64,000 nucleotides of DNA, taken from JBCKUK01 sp038924905 (GTDB taxonomy: Bacteria; Pseudomonadota; Gammaproteobacteria; Burkholderiales; Methylophilaceae). The stretch covers positions 13,308 to 77,307 of the forward strand of contig JBCKUK010000003.1 in NCBI GenBank assembly GCA_038924905.1. Reading direction: 5' to 3'. The position numbers were made by a program, and so were the translations under genes. Position 1 is the stretch's first letter. Each line of letters opens with the position of its first letter. Below, piece after piece: positions 1-8,138 of this stretch. The notes under the pieces are model-generated. The model made no database searches. It saw only the letters and a program-made list of their open reading frames with translations, and had not been told where the DNA came from.

Positions 1-2
1 AG

Positions 3-1742
3 AGTGAAGTTATTGCGTTTGATCGCCGCGCGCGCGAAGGTTTGGGCATAACGCAAATACAATACGCAGTAGAGCCCAAGTTTGATGGCCTGGCCATTAC
101 CTTAAGCTATGAAAACGGCCTGCTTGTGCAAGGCGCCACGCGCGGTGATGGATACACCGGCGAAGATGTAACCAGCAATCTACGCACCATTCGCGCCATT
201 CCCATGAGTCTGTATACAGAAAATCCACCCAAGCTGCTGGAAGTGTGTGGTGAAGTGTTTATGCTAAAGCGTGATTTTGAGCATCTTAATCGGCAGCAAC
301 AAGCACGCGGCGACAAAATATTCGCCAATCCACGTAATGCAGCTGCAGGTAGCCTGCGCCAGCTTGACCACGGCATTACTGCCACGCGCCCGCTCAGTTT
401 CTTTGCCTATGGCTTGGGCGCAGTTGAGGGCGTTGCGCCGCCACCCACCCACAGCGCTGCTATGGACTATTTAACCGGCCTGCATCTGCCGGTATGTAAA
501 CAGCGTTCCGTGGCAACAGGCTTGCAGGGCTTGCTTGATTATTACGCAGCTATCGGGCAAGCGCGTGTAACACTGCCGTTTGATATTGATGGCGTGGTAT
601 ACAAGGTCAACGCTTTGAGCCAGCAAGCTGAGCTGGGCTATGTTTCTCGCGCGCCGCGCTGGGCAATCGCGCATAAGTTTCCGGCGCAAGAAGCGCTGAC
701 AATCGTTGAAGATATTACTGTGCAAGTTGGCCGTACAGGTGCTATCACGCCTGTGGCCAGGCTCAAGCCAGTGTTTGTTGGTGGCGTAACGGTGACTAAC
801 GCCACACTGCATAATGAGGACGAAATACGTCGTAAAGACGTACATATAGGCGACACCGTCAGTGTGCGCAGGGCGGGGGATGTGATCCCGGAAGTGGTAA
901 ATGTCATCATGGAAAAGCGTCCAGACCATGCCCGCGTTTTTGTTATGCCCACACAATGTCCGGTTTGCGGCTCACATATCATCAAGCTGGATGACGAGGC
1001 GGTAGCGCGTTGCAGCGGCGGCCTGTTCTGCCCGGCACAACGTAAGCAGGCCATTCTGCACTTTGCCTCTCGCCGCGCCATGGACATCGAAGGTTTGGGC
1101 GATAAGCTGGTGGATCAATTGGTCGATAGTGAATTGGTGCATACGATGGCGGATATTTATCGGCTTGAATTGGCTACATTGTCCAACCTTGAGCGCATGG
1201 CAGAAAAATCTGCGCAGAACATCATTGACGCCCTTAACAACAGCAAACAAACCACGCTGGCACGCTTTATTTACGCCCTTGGCATACGCAATGTGGGCGA
1301 AGCCACAGCCAAGGATTTGGCGCGTTATTTTGGCAACTTGCAGGCCATTGAAACGGCAAATTTAGAGGCTTTACAGCAGGTGCCAGACGTAGGGCCGATT
1401 GTGGCGGAATGCATATTTGAATTTTTTGGTGAGGCGCACAATCGTGAGGTAATAGGTGAACTCGTTAAATCCGGCCTTAAATGGGAAGAGAGCGCCGGTA
1501 GTAATGCATCCAGCGAGGCTTTAGCTGGCAAAACTTTTGTGCTCACTGGCACACTGCCCAATTTATCGCGTGAGGCCGCCAAAGAGCTTATCGAAGCGGC
1601 GGGCGGCAAGGTCAGTGGCAGTGTATCGAAAAAGACCGATTACGTGGTTGCAGGTGCAGAAGCTGGTAGCAAGTTGGATAAAGCCCAGGAGCTGGGGGTC
1701 GCTTTGCTGGATGAAGCAGGCTTATTGGCGCTGATCAAGTGA
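3..1742 (+). CDS. ligA: NAD-dependent DNA ligase LigA (5' end outside window)
   Basis: Seals nicks in double-stranded DNA using NAD+, acting in Okazaki fragment joining and repair. The reading frame is open from base 3, upstream of the first possible start, so domain Ia and the true start lie left of the window. The adenylated lysine sits in the EPKFDG motif (codon at 78-80). An OB fold follows, then a Cys4 zinc finger (CPVCG at about 957, second pair near 1013-1035), helix-hairpin-helix repeats (residues about 380-470) and a C-terminal BRCT domain (SREAAKELIEAAGGKVSG). Its TGA overlaps the next ATG by one base (TGATG), so translation with cysQ is probably coupled. Confidence 0.97.
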   Translation, partial: SEVIAFDRRAREGLGITQIQYAVEPKFDGLAITLSYENGLLVQGATRGDGYTGEDVTSNLRTIRAIPMSLYTENPPKLLEVCGEVFMLKRDFEHLNRQQQARGDKIFANPRNAAAGSLRQLDHGITATRPLSFFAYGLGAVEGVAPPPTHSAAMDYLTGLHLPVCKQRSVATGLQGLLDYYAAIGQARVTLPFDIDGVVYKVNALSQQAELGYVSRAPRWAIAHKFPAQEALTIVEDITVQVGRTGAITPVARLKPVFVGGVTVTNATLHNEDEIRRKDVHIGDTVSVRRAGDVIPEVVNVIMEKRPDHARVFVMPTQCPVCGSHIIKLDDEAVARCSGGLFCPAQRKQAILHFASRRAMDIEGLGDKLVDQLVDSELVHTMADIYRLELATLSNLERMAEKSAQNIIDALNNSKQTTLARFIYALGIRNVGEATAKDLARYFGNLQAIETANLEALQQVPDVGPIVAECIFEFFGEAHNREVIGELVKSGLKWEESAGSNASSEALAGKTFVLTGTLPNLSREAAKELIEAAGGKVSGSVSKKTDYVVAGAEAGSKLDKAQELGVALLDEAGLLALIK

Positions 1743-2558
1743 TGCATTCAATCACCGAGTGGCTGCCGCAAGTTATCAACATTGCCCGTCAGGCGGGTGA
1801 CGCTATCATGCAAGTTTATAGCGGCGAAATTGAAGTTCAGAAAAAGGAGGACAACTCGCCTCTCACGCAAGCCGATATGGCTGCGCATCACATCTATAGA
1901 GGCTGGCTTAAGCAGGCTCACGCCAAAACTCCCTGTACTTTCAGAAGAATCCGCAGCTGTTCCTTATGCCACACGCGCCACATGGTGTCGTTATTGGCTG
2001 GTAGACCCGCTGGATGGCACGCGCGAATTTATCAAACGCAATGGTGAATTTACGGTAAATATTGCCTTGATTGATGAGGGCAAGCCCGTGATAGGCGTGG
2101 TTTTTGCACCGGCAAAAAACGAGTTGTATTACGCGGCCAAAAATTCTGGTGCATTCAAGCAGAGCGGCGGCCAGGCAGCGCAAGCCATTCAGGCACGTAA
2201 ACTCGATGTGGCTGACATCACCATCGCAAACAGCCGCTCGCATTCTAATGCAAGAATGCAAGTCTTTCTGTCCAATCTTGTAGGGAACCTTTCGCAACCG
2301 AAACTAATCACTATCGGTAGTTCGCTAAAAATCTGTCTGGTGGCGGAAGGTGCGGCAGATGTCTATCCTCGGCTGGGGCCGACATCGGAGTGGGATACCG
2401 CAGCGGCGCAGTGTGTGCTGGAACAAGCGGGCGGGCAGCTGACCGATACCAGCGGCAATATTTTTCAATACAACACTAAAGAATCATTACTTAACCCGGA
2501 ATTCTTTGCTTGTGGCGCTACGCCGCACGCCTGGAGCCAGTACCTAACAATACTTTGA
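1742..2558 (+). pseudogene. cysQ: 3'(2'),5'-bisphosphate nucleotidase CysQ, single-base frameshift
   Basis: CysQ hydrolyses 3'-phosphoadenosine 5'-phosphate, the by-product of sulfate assimilation. The first 50 residues (ARQAGDAIMQVYSG, then KEDNSPLTQADMAAHHI) are in frame 2, the rest (LPVLSEES, YWLVDPLDGTREF, SEWDTAAAQ with the metal-binding aspartates) in frame 3. Dropping one base near T1895 restores HHIIEAGLSRLTPKLP and a full-length protein of about 271 residues, so one extra base is present. No other damage is seen, so this may be a sequencing error or a very young lesion. It is translationally coupled to ligA (TGATG). Confidence 0.88.
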
Positions 2559-2568
2559 GTAACTTAAC

Positions 2569-3483
2569 ATGCAGTTCCGTCGCATTTCTACCATCGCGTT
2601 TTTAATTATCTTCTCAAGCATCGCGCAGGCTAATGAGGGCGATGCTGCCCCTAACATACAAGCATGCAAGCAGGCTGTTTCTGAGGGCGATGCTGCCAAG
2701 GCTTTGACTTATGCCGAGCAGGCGCTCAAGCAGAACAAAGTTAATCGTGACGCTCTGCTGTGCAAAGGCCGCGCACATGGCCAGCTGGAGCAGTTTAACG
2801 AGGCGCTCACGGCGCTGCAGGCCGCGGAGAAGCTATCAGCAACACCGATAGAGCATATGATAGCGCTGACATTTATTGGCTACGCACAAAAGAATGCCAG
2901 GCAATTCCCTGAGGCATTAGTCACGTATCGTCAGAGCCTGGCGACCGCACAGGCGGGAAAAGATAAACGTTTTGAACGCATCAATTTAAACCTGATTGGC
3001 GACGTGCTAGTAGATTCCAATCAACTGGAAGCTGCCCTGGAGAGCTATCAGGCGGGCAGCAAGCTGGCTGCCAATGATAACGAGCGTGCAGATAATTATG
3101 CGCGGCTGGCGGCAACTTATAGCAGCCTAGGGAAACACGATCAGGCTATTGAAAACCAGATTAAAGCAGTGTTGGCGGAGGAGCGAGTGGGCGACCAGGA
3201 TCACCAAGCTAACGCTTATCTGGAAATGGGCCGTATTTATACTGCGGCAGCGCAATATGACAAAGCAGAAAAAGCGATTGAAAAAACTACCAAACTAAGT
3301 AAGGAGCAGGGCAGCGACTTCTGGGAGGCAAAATCTTACTACTATCTGGCGCTGGTAAGGATAGCCCAAGGTCAGTCTTCGGCAGCTAAAACCTTGCTGA
3401 TGGACGCTCAGCACATCTGCGAAAAAATAGGCGAAGAGGGGCTTAATAACCAGATTAAACAAGCGCTGGCTAATTTGAAATAA
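2569..3483 (+). CDS. exported tetratricopeptide-repeat protein
   Basis: 304 residues. An N-terminal signal peptide (basic MQFRR, hydrophobic IAFLIIFSS, cleavage near AQA-N) sends it to the periplasm. The rest is almost entirely helical TPR units, for example YAEQALKQNKVNRDALLCKG, YRQSLATAQAGKDKRFERIN and AEKAIEKTTKLSKEQG, spanning residues about 30-300. Such proteins scaffold protein complexes; no catalytic domain is visible. It starts 10 bases after cysQ and precedes msrPQ. The specific partner cannot be told from sequence. Confidence 0.85.
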   Translation: MQFRRISTIAFLIIFSSIAQANEGDAAPNIQACKQAVSEGDAAKALTYAEQALKQNKVNRDALLCKGRAHGQLEQFNEALTALQAAEKLSATPIEHMIALTFIGYAQKNARQFPEALVTYRQSLATAQAGKDKRFERINLNLIGDVLVDSNQLEAALESYQAGSKLAANDNERADNYARLAATYSSLGKHDQAIENQIKAVLAEERVGDQDHQANAYLEMGRIYTAAAQYDKAEKAIEKTTKLSKEQGSDFWEAKSYYYLALVRIAQGQSSAAKTLLMDAQHICEKIGEEGLNNQIKQALANLK

Positions 3484-3551
3484 ATTAAATGTAAGGATGG
3501 CGTCGGTTCTGCGACCAAAGAGTATTCAAGCATTATTCATTGGGGCCTAAT

Positions 3552-4451
3552 ATGTTCATCGGAAAAAAATCAGACGTGCCTGCATCGGAGAGCACGCCGC
3601 GCGAAGTTTTTGAAAACCGCCGCGAATTTATCAAAGCCGCAGGCTTTGGCCTGATAGCGGGTTCGGCAAAACAGCTTACGGTGCCGGTGAAAAATTGACC
3701 AAATACTGATGATGTCACCACCTATAATAATTTCTACGAATTTGGCACCAGCAAAAGCGAACCTGCGCGCGAGTCTGCGCTCTTTAAGCCGCGTCCCTGG
3801 ATGGTCTCAATAGAAGGCGAAGTTAAAAAACCCAAACAGCTTTCAATCGAAGATGTTTTTAAAATAGCGCCGCTGGAAGAGCGTATTTACCGCATGCGTT
3901 GCGTTGAAGGTTGGTCTATGGTCATCCCCTGGGTTGGGCTGCCGTTAGCGCAACTCATCAAATTTGCCGAACCGACAGCAAATGCCAAATACGTCGAATT
4001 TATCTCTATCGCTGACAAGAAAACCATGCCCGGTGTGAATATCCCTGTGCTGGATTGGCCTTATGTGGAGGGTTTGCGCTTGGACGAAGCTATGAATCCA
4101 CTGGCTATCATGGCTGTTGGTTTGTATGGCGAGGTATTGCCCAATCAAAACGGCGCGCCTATGCGCCTTGTTGTGCCCTGGAAGTACGGCTTTAAGGGTG
4201 CAAAGTCAATTGTCACAATTCGCTTTACTGAAAAAATGCCACAAACGGCCTGGATGAAGGCCGCGTCAAGCGAATATGGCTTTTACGCCAATGTAAATCC
4301 AACGGTAGACCATCCGCGTTGGACACAAAGCACAGAGCGGCGCATTGGCGGCGGTTTATTCTCACCACGCATCAAAACGCAGATGTTTAATGGCTATGCC
4401 GAACAAGTGGCGCAGCTCTACACAGGCATGGATCTGCGCAAGAATTTCTAG
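3552..4451 (+). pseudogene. msrP: periplasmic methionine sulfoxide reductase catalytic subunit MsrP, broken reading frame
   Basis: MsrP is a molybdopterin enzyme, exported by Tat, that repairs oxidised periplasmic proteins with electrons from MsrQ. The Tat motif NRREFIKAAGFG follows the ATG at 3552, and the mature enzyme is clear from NNFYEFGTSKSEPA onward, with the molybdenum-ligating cysteine in RMRCVEGWSMVIPW. Between them frame 3 hits TGA at 3696. The homologous stretch AYGAGEKLTKY is in frame 2 over 3674-3706. A missing A in the AAAA run at 3668-3671 and an extra T at about 3707 explain this exactly. The two indels compensate, so everything downstream is back in frame. Mutation and sequencing error are both possible. 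Confidence 0.88.
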
Positions 4452-4464
4452 CCCCATTCAAACC

Positions 4465-5103
4465 ATGGCTATTATATATCAACCCAGCAAAAAACAAATC
4501 TCGTGGATAAAGTCCGGGCTGTTTGTGGCCGCGCTTATCCCGCTGGCAAGGCTGGTCTGGCTGGGCGTAAATGATGATCTGACGGCTAATCCTATTGAGT
4601 TTGTGGAGCGTTCTTTAGGCACCTGGACGCTGGTTATCCTGATGATTACGCTCAGCATGACACCGATTAAACTGCTGACCGGCATGGTCTGGCAAATCCA
4701 GCTGCGGCGCATGATGGGTTTGTTCATGTTTTTTTATGTCTGCCTGCATTTTCTGACCTACATCTGGCTGGATCAGTCGTTTTACTGGATGGCGATTGTG
4801 AAAGACATTGCCAAGCATCCCTATGTTTTAGTGGGTTTCAGCGCATTTATTCTGAGCATCCCGCTGGTAATAACCTCCAACAACGCCATGGTGCGACGCC
4901 TGCGTGAGCGCTGGAAGCAGCTGCATCAACTGGTTTACCTGATAGCCATTTTAGGCGTTGTGCACTTCTGGTGGCTGGTGAAAAAAGATATTCGCGAGCC
5001 TTTGGCTTACGCGCTGGTGCTGGCTGTTTTGCTGGGCATCCGGCTTTATTATAAAAAATCTTCCGACACAAGCATGGCGCCTGTAAGCAAGGTTGCCGCC
5101 TAA
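4465..5103 (+). CDS. msrQ: MsrQ, heme-binding membrane partner of MsrP
   Basis: About 212 residues with six predicted membrane helices (for example LVILMITLSMTPIKLL and YVLVGFSAFILSIPLVI). MsrQ passes quinol-derived electrons to MsrP across the inner membrane through heme b. Conserved histidines are visible in FYVCLHFLTY, KQLHQLVYL and GVVHFWW. The ATG at 4465 gives the usual family length; the longer open frame upstream overlaps the end of msrP and is unlikely to be used. Only 13 bases separate it from msrP, as expected for the operon. Confidence 0.93.
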   Translation: MAIIYQPSKKQISWIKSGLFVAALIPLARLVWLGVNDDLTANPIEFVERSLGTWTLVILMITLSMTPIKLLTGMVWQIQLRRMMGLFMFFYVCLHFLTYIWLDQSFYWMAIVKDIAKHPYVLVGFSAFILSIPLVITSNNAMVRRLRERWKQLHQLVYLIAILGVVHFWWLVKKDIREPLAYALVLAVLLGIRLYYKKSSDTSMAPVSKVAA

Positions 5104-5124
5104 TCAATATATAAAAGGGGCGTC

Positions 5125-5625
5125 ATGTCATTTATTACGCGCAATTATCTTTGTGTCGTCAGCCTGTTGGATCGCCTGGCGCCTGTCATTCCGCCATTAT
5201 TCTTACGCCTGATACTCGCCTGGGAGTTCGGCGAAGCTGGCTACGAAAAATTCATCGGCGCCAACTGGTTTGCCGATATTGCCTTTCCGTTCCCGTTTAA
5301 TCTGCTGCCCGCATCAGTAAGCTGGCAAATAGCCACATGGTTTGAGTTGATCGGCGCAGCAGCCTTGGTGCTTGGGCTTGCCACGCGTTTCTTGACAATT
5401 TCTTTGATGATATTAACCGTGGTCGCGATTGCGGCTGTGCATTGGCCAGATAGCTGGCATACCTTGGGTGATTTGCTAAGAGGGTACCGCATTGTTGATG
5501 AAAGTGGCGATGGTTTCGGTAATTACAAACTACCGCTGATCTATCTGGTGATGTTCTTGCCCTTGTTGTTTGGTGGCGCCGGCAAGCTAAGTCTGGATTA
5601 CTGGGTTAAACAGCGGCTGAATTAA
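5125..5625 (+). CDS. DoxX family membrane protein
   Basis: 166 residues, four hydrophobic helices, DoxX-type sequence (LFLRLILAWEFGEAGYEKFIG, ATWFELIGAAALVLGLATR). DoxX proteins are small inner-membrane proteins, some associated with quinol or thiol redox systems; the function of this one is not established. A good ribosome site (AAAAGGGG) precedes the ATG. It lies 21 bases after msrQ, so it may belong to the same transcript and hence to periplasmic redox repair, which is inference from position only. Confidence 0.85.
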   Translation: MSFITRNYLCVVSLLDRLAPVIPPLFLRLILAWEFGEAGYEKFIGANWFADIAFPFPFNLLPASVSWQIATWFELIGAAALVLGLATRFLTISLMILTVVAIAAVHWPDSWHTLGDLLRGYRIVDESGDGFGNYKLPLIYLVMFLPLLFGGAGKLSLDYWVKQRLN

Positions 5626-5806
5626 ACGGCATATAGCAAAGTAATTAATTTAATTAAACCAATATATAACAAAGTATTAAGATTTATATCTAATAAAACA
5701 CATTATATTATTGTGCCATTTTAATTGCGGGATTTAGCCACTTAGGCCAGAATGCATACGGAGCTTTTGGCAGGTCTTACAATCTCAAATAAATGCAGGG
5801 GGCACA

Positions 5807-6481
5807 ATGCAAGATCAACTAGATATTTTCCTTTCGTCACTCAATGATTTCTGGGGGCAAGTTGCCACATTTTTCCCCAAGCTTCTCGCAGTTATTGTCA
5901 TATTGTCCGTTGGCTTGTTATTCGCTAAAGCCGCACGTATAGCGGTTAAGCGGGTGCTTGAGATTTTTCATTTTGACAAATTTGCAGATAAATCCGGGCT
6001 TGAAGCTTTTCTTAAGCACAATGAGTTTGATTTAACCCTAAGCAGCATCATCAGCCAGGTGGTTTACTGGTTGGTTATCCTGTTATTCGTCATTACCGGC
6101 GCCAATACACTCGGCCTCACTGAAGTTGCTGGAATGCTGCACCAATTAGCCAACTATTTACCAAAAATTATCATTGCCATCATTGTCATGATATTTGGCT
6201 CCTTGCTGGCACGTTTTGTTAATCGCCTTGTATTTGCCTGGCTGCACAGCATCAAGTTCGATGGGGCATTAGCCATTAGCACGTCGGCAGAGTATGGCGT
6301 GCAGATCTTCGCCTTGTTTGTAGCGCTGGAGCAGTTGAATATAGGCACACAAATACTGACCGCTTTATTTGTGATCATGTTTGGCGCTGTTTTCCTGGCA
6401 CTAGCTATTGCGTTTGGGCTGGGAGGTAAGGAGTGGGCTGGCAAAATCGTCAATAACATTCAAAAGAGGACGGACAAATAA
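5807..6481 (+). CDS. mechanosensitive-channel-like protein with conserved TM-helix repeats (CmpX type)
   Basis: 224 residues, five hydrophobic segments (LLAVIVILSVGLLFAKAAR, VVYWLVILLFVITGAN, IIIAIIVMIFGSLLARFV, IFALFVALEQ, VIMFGAVFLALAIAFGLGG). The repeated pattern of a TM helix ending in a conserved arginine fits the conserved TM helix family related to MscS but lacking the cytoplasmic beta domain. The closing FGLGGKEWAGKIV is typical. A strong GGGGG ribosome site precedes the ATG. The stop lies only 25 bases before the dif site. Role in osmotic or envelope stress is a family-level guess. Confidence 0.8.
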   Translation: MQDQLDIFLSSLNDFWGQVATFFPKLLAVIVILSVGLLFAKAARIAVKRVLEIFHFDKFADKSGLEAFLKHNEFDLTLSSIISQVVYWLVILLFVITGANTLGLTEVAGMLHQLANYLPKIIIAIIVMIFGSLLARFVNRLVFAWLHSIKFDGALAISTSAEYGVQIFALFVALEQLNIGTQILTALFVIMFGAVFLALAIAFGLGGKEWAGKIVNNIQKRTDK

Positions 6482-6506
6482 AGACACTGAATGCCGTGTA
6501 TTGTTT

Positions 6507-6534
6507 ATTTTACATAATATACATTATGCGAAGT
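6507..6534 (-). other. dif: dif site (XerCD recombination site, chromosome dimer resolution)
   Basis: Read on the minus strand the 28 bases are XerC arm ACTTCGCATAA, central TGTATA, XerD arm TTATGTAAAAT. Compared with the Escherichia coli dif (arms GGTGCGCATAA and TTATGTTAAAT around TGTATA), 24 of 28 positions agree, the centre is identical and the arm inverted repeat is kept. No xerC or xerD gene lies in the window, as is normal for chromosomal dif. Genes to its left are all on +, and most genes to its right, including the ribosomal operon, are on -, which is what a replichore junction predicts. I saw no second copy, so a Xer-integrated element is not evident. Confidence 0.85.
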
Positions 6535-6567
6535 GGAAAAGGTTTTGGAAACGGAAATTTATTTCCG

Positions 6568-6599
6568 ATACTTTACGTGTAACTGGACATGTAAAGTAT
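6568..6599. repeat. 9-bp perfect inverted repeat, possible operator or hairpin
   Basis: ATACTTTAC at 6568-6576 and GTAAAGTAT at 6591-6599 are exact reverse complements separated by 14 bases; three more bases (TGT/ACA) pair further in. It lies 33 bases from dif. No T-run follows, so it is not a standard terminator. Confidence 0.6.
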
Positions 6600-6647
6600 T
6601 TAAGGAGTTCTCGAAAGCACGTGACATCAGTAGGTTTTTAGGGCAAT

Positions 6648-6712
6648 AAAACGGCAGTTTGATACCACTCCCGACTTGCAGCCGGGGGTGGTACTCCAAA
6701 CAGCCGTTTTTT
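6648..6712. terminator. very long stable hairpin with flanking A- and T-runs
   Basis: AAAACGGC-A-GTTTG-ATACCAC-TCCCG pairs with CGGGGGTGGTA-CT-CCAAAC-A-GCCGTTTT around an 8-9 base loop, about 25 paired bases. The T6 run on the + side and the A-run on the - side would allow termination in either direction. It is longer than usual for a terminator and could instead be a small structured RNA or a miniature element. It does not resemble an integron attC site. Confidence 0.55.
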
Positions 6713-7108
6713 AAGGCATAACAGGAAAAGTTTTCCGCAAGTTATTTAGCAGTGTTTTGCGCTATTGGTCAGCACTTCGTTACGGCGTAAGCCGGAATCG
6801 AGAACGCTTGTAATATCTATTTTTACTAATCATCTCAAGAAGTTATCATACGTTAATGTATGCTTAACTTCCTAAGACCCATCTTTAATATCAAAAAGCC
6901 ACTGTTCTTAAGGTTTATACATTGTATATAAGGCTTGTCATAAGCAAGCTTCATTGTCATGATGCCACCTGTGCATATAGACTCGGCATCACAATGCGTA
7001 GCGGCCTGCACTCATGAGGGAAATTCAACAAAAAAAAATGTGGTCAGTCTCGATTTAATTGTTTGTTTATGTAATTATTAAATATAATCAATGTGTTATT
7101 AAGTTTAC

Positions 7109-7137
7109 GTCAGGTTACGCTACGCTAACCCGACCTA
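7109..7137. repeat. REP-like palindrome
   Basis: GTCAGGTTACG-CTACG-CTAACCCGAC is an imperfect palindrome of the kind (GGGTTAGCGTAGCGTAACC) found dispersed between genes in many bacteria. Only one copy is seen in this window; the assignment rests on resemblance. Confidence 0.5.
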
Positions 7138-7264
7138 CAGGGTGCCACTTCTCTGTTCAAGTTGTTATTCCAATTCCAAATTAAAGCGACAATAATTCTG
7201 TAGATACTCTGCTCATCGTCAACAACTTTTGGATCGCGGGCATCCTGCCTGCGATCCAGTACTA

Positions 7265-7308
7265 GTAGGGTGCGCCGTGCGCACCATGGTGCGTATGACG
7301 CACCCTAC
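7265..7308. repeat. REP-like palindrome (GTAGGGTGCG type)
   Basis: A ten-base perfect outer stem, GTAGGGTGCG with CGCACCCTAC, encloses a second palindrome GCGCACC-AT-GGTGCG. This GTAGGGTGCG family is a common extragenic repeat in proteobacteria. It lies just before the first glycosyltransferase piece and marks the edge of the accessory cluster. Confidence 0.6.
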
Positions 7309-7358
7309 GATAAACCGGACTGGTTAGCGTACTTTCAAATGAGAAATGGAATTATGTC

Positions 7359-7800
7359 TTGATACCCAAGGTAATAGTCGTTATTGTCATTTGGAATGAT
7401 GTACGCTTTCTTGATCGTTGCCTTTCTGCATTGCTGGCGCAGAATGAGAACCTCGGCTTTGCGCGCGGCAACAACCTAGCGATCGAGGCAGCCCCTGCTG
7501 AATCGGAATGGGTTGCCTTGCTCAACCCAGATGCATTTGCGGAGCCGCGCTGGCTGGGAAGCGTTGCTGTTGGCGGTACGCGACTATCCAGCTTTTGATG
7601 TGTTCGGCAGCAAGCTGGTAAATGCGGCTGAGCCTACAGTGTTGGATGGCGCGGGAGATGCGTATCATGTGAGCGGGCTGGTTTGGCACATGGGACATGG
7701 TGCAACGGTGTCGTCTGTTGCCGAGCAGGTGCGCGAGGGGTTCTCGCTGCCTGTTATCTGTGCTACACGAGCAGCAGCATGTGTATTCAATCTTAGCTCT
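7359..7800 (+). pseudogene. family 2 glycosyltransferase fragment 1 (internal deletion and frameshift)
   Basis: Starts like a GT2 transferase (PKVIVVIVIWN, FLDRCLSALLAQ), then jumps straight to NENLGFARGNNLAIEA, ALLNPDAFAEPRW. Compared with the second copy at 8655 it lacks exactly 33 codons, including the VDNASTD nucleotide-sugar motif. The deletion ends fall in a 13-base direct repeat, TTGCTGGCGCAGA, of which one copy remains. A further extra G in the GGG at 7556-7558 shifts the frame; after it LLLAVRDYPAFDVFGSK and YHVSGLVWHMGHG continue in frame 1 until homology fades near 7760. Not functional. Probably debris of an exopolysaccharide cluster. Confidence 0.82.
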
Positions 7801-7834
7801 TGACCGAACATATCAATTTGATATAATTCGCCCG
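7800..7834 (+). promoter_or_regulatory. higBA promoter with palindromic operator
   Basis: TTGACC at 7800-7805 and TATAAT at 7822-7827 with a 16-base spacer make a strong sigma70 promoter. The perfect palindrome ATATCAA-T-TTGATAT (7810-7824) overlaps the spacer and -10, the position expected for an autorepressing HigA dimer. The predicted transcription start falls on or next to the GTG of higB at 7834, so the message may be leaderless. Confidence 0.75.
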
Positions 7835-8136
7835 TGCACATCATCTCCATCAAAATGCTTCGTGATTTCTGGCAGAAACATCCAGAAGCAGAGGGAGTGT
7901 TACGCGAGTGGCACACTGCAGTTGAGCATGCTGAGTTCAAGGACTTCAACCATATCAGAGAAATGTTCAATTCTGCCGACTATGTGCCGCCCTATACGGT
8001 CTTTGACGTTGGTGGCAACAACTATCGCTTGGTGGTTGTCGTTAGGTACAGGTTCAAAAAGGTCTTTGTGCATCAAGTGATGACGCATAGAGAGTACAAC
8101 AATTGGAACAAGCTCTATCGGAAAGGCAAGGTGTAA
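7834..8136 (+). CDS. higB: HigB-family mRNA interferase toxin
   Basis: 100 residues, toxin of a type II toxin-antitoxin pair that cleaves mRNA, probably at the ribosome. The sequence follows the HigB pattern: MHIISIKMLRDFW, then NSADYVPPYTVFDVGGNNYRL, VVVVRYRFKKVFVHQVMTH and REYNNWNK, the small RelE-like fold with the conserved His and Arg near the end. The GTG at 7834 is chosen because it reproduces the family N-terminus; there is no ribosome site before it and the promoter predicts a leaderless transcript. It precedes its antitoxin by two bases, the usual higBA order, and is intact although surrounded by broken genes. Confidence 0.93.
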   Translation: MHIISIKMLRDFWQKHPEAEGVLREWHTAVEHAEFKDFNHIREMFNSADYVPPYTVFDVGGNNYRLVVVVRYRFKKVFVHQVMTHREYNNWNKLYRKGKV

Positions 8137-8138
8137 TC

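Larger units (their letters stand above)
6535..7358. other. gene-free accessory stretch after dif
   Basis: I see no credible coding region here. It is AT-rich and holds an inverted repeat (6568-6599), the long hairpin (6648-6712), an imperfect hairpin at 6839-6871 (GAAGTTA / TAACTTC outer stem, CATAC / GTATG inner stem) and two REP-like palindromes (7109-7133, 7265-7308). Confidence 0.6.

Noticed and set aside
3696..3698. In-frame TGA in msrP as selenocysteine codon
   Set aside because: The surrounding frame-3 peptide is not homologous to MsrP, while frame 2 gives the expected residues; a paired indel explains the TGA better.
4345..4464. Extended start of msrQ
   Set aside because: It overlaps the msrP C-terminus; ATG 4465 gives the family length and N-terminus.
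6408..6641. ORF running from inside the channel gene across dif
   Set aside because: It is out of frame with the real gene, has no ribosome site and covers dif.
6648..6712. Long hairpin as an integron attC site
   Set aside because: It lacks the GTTRRRRY/RYYYAAC core and is a perfect rather than bulged hairpin.
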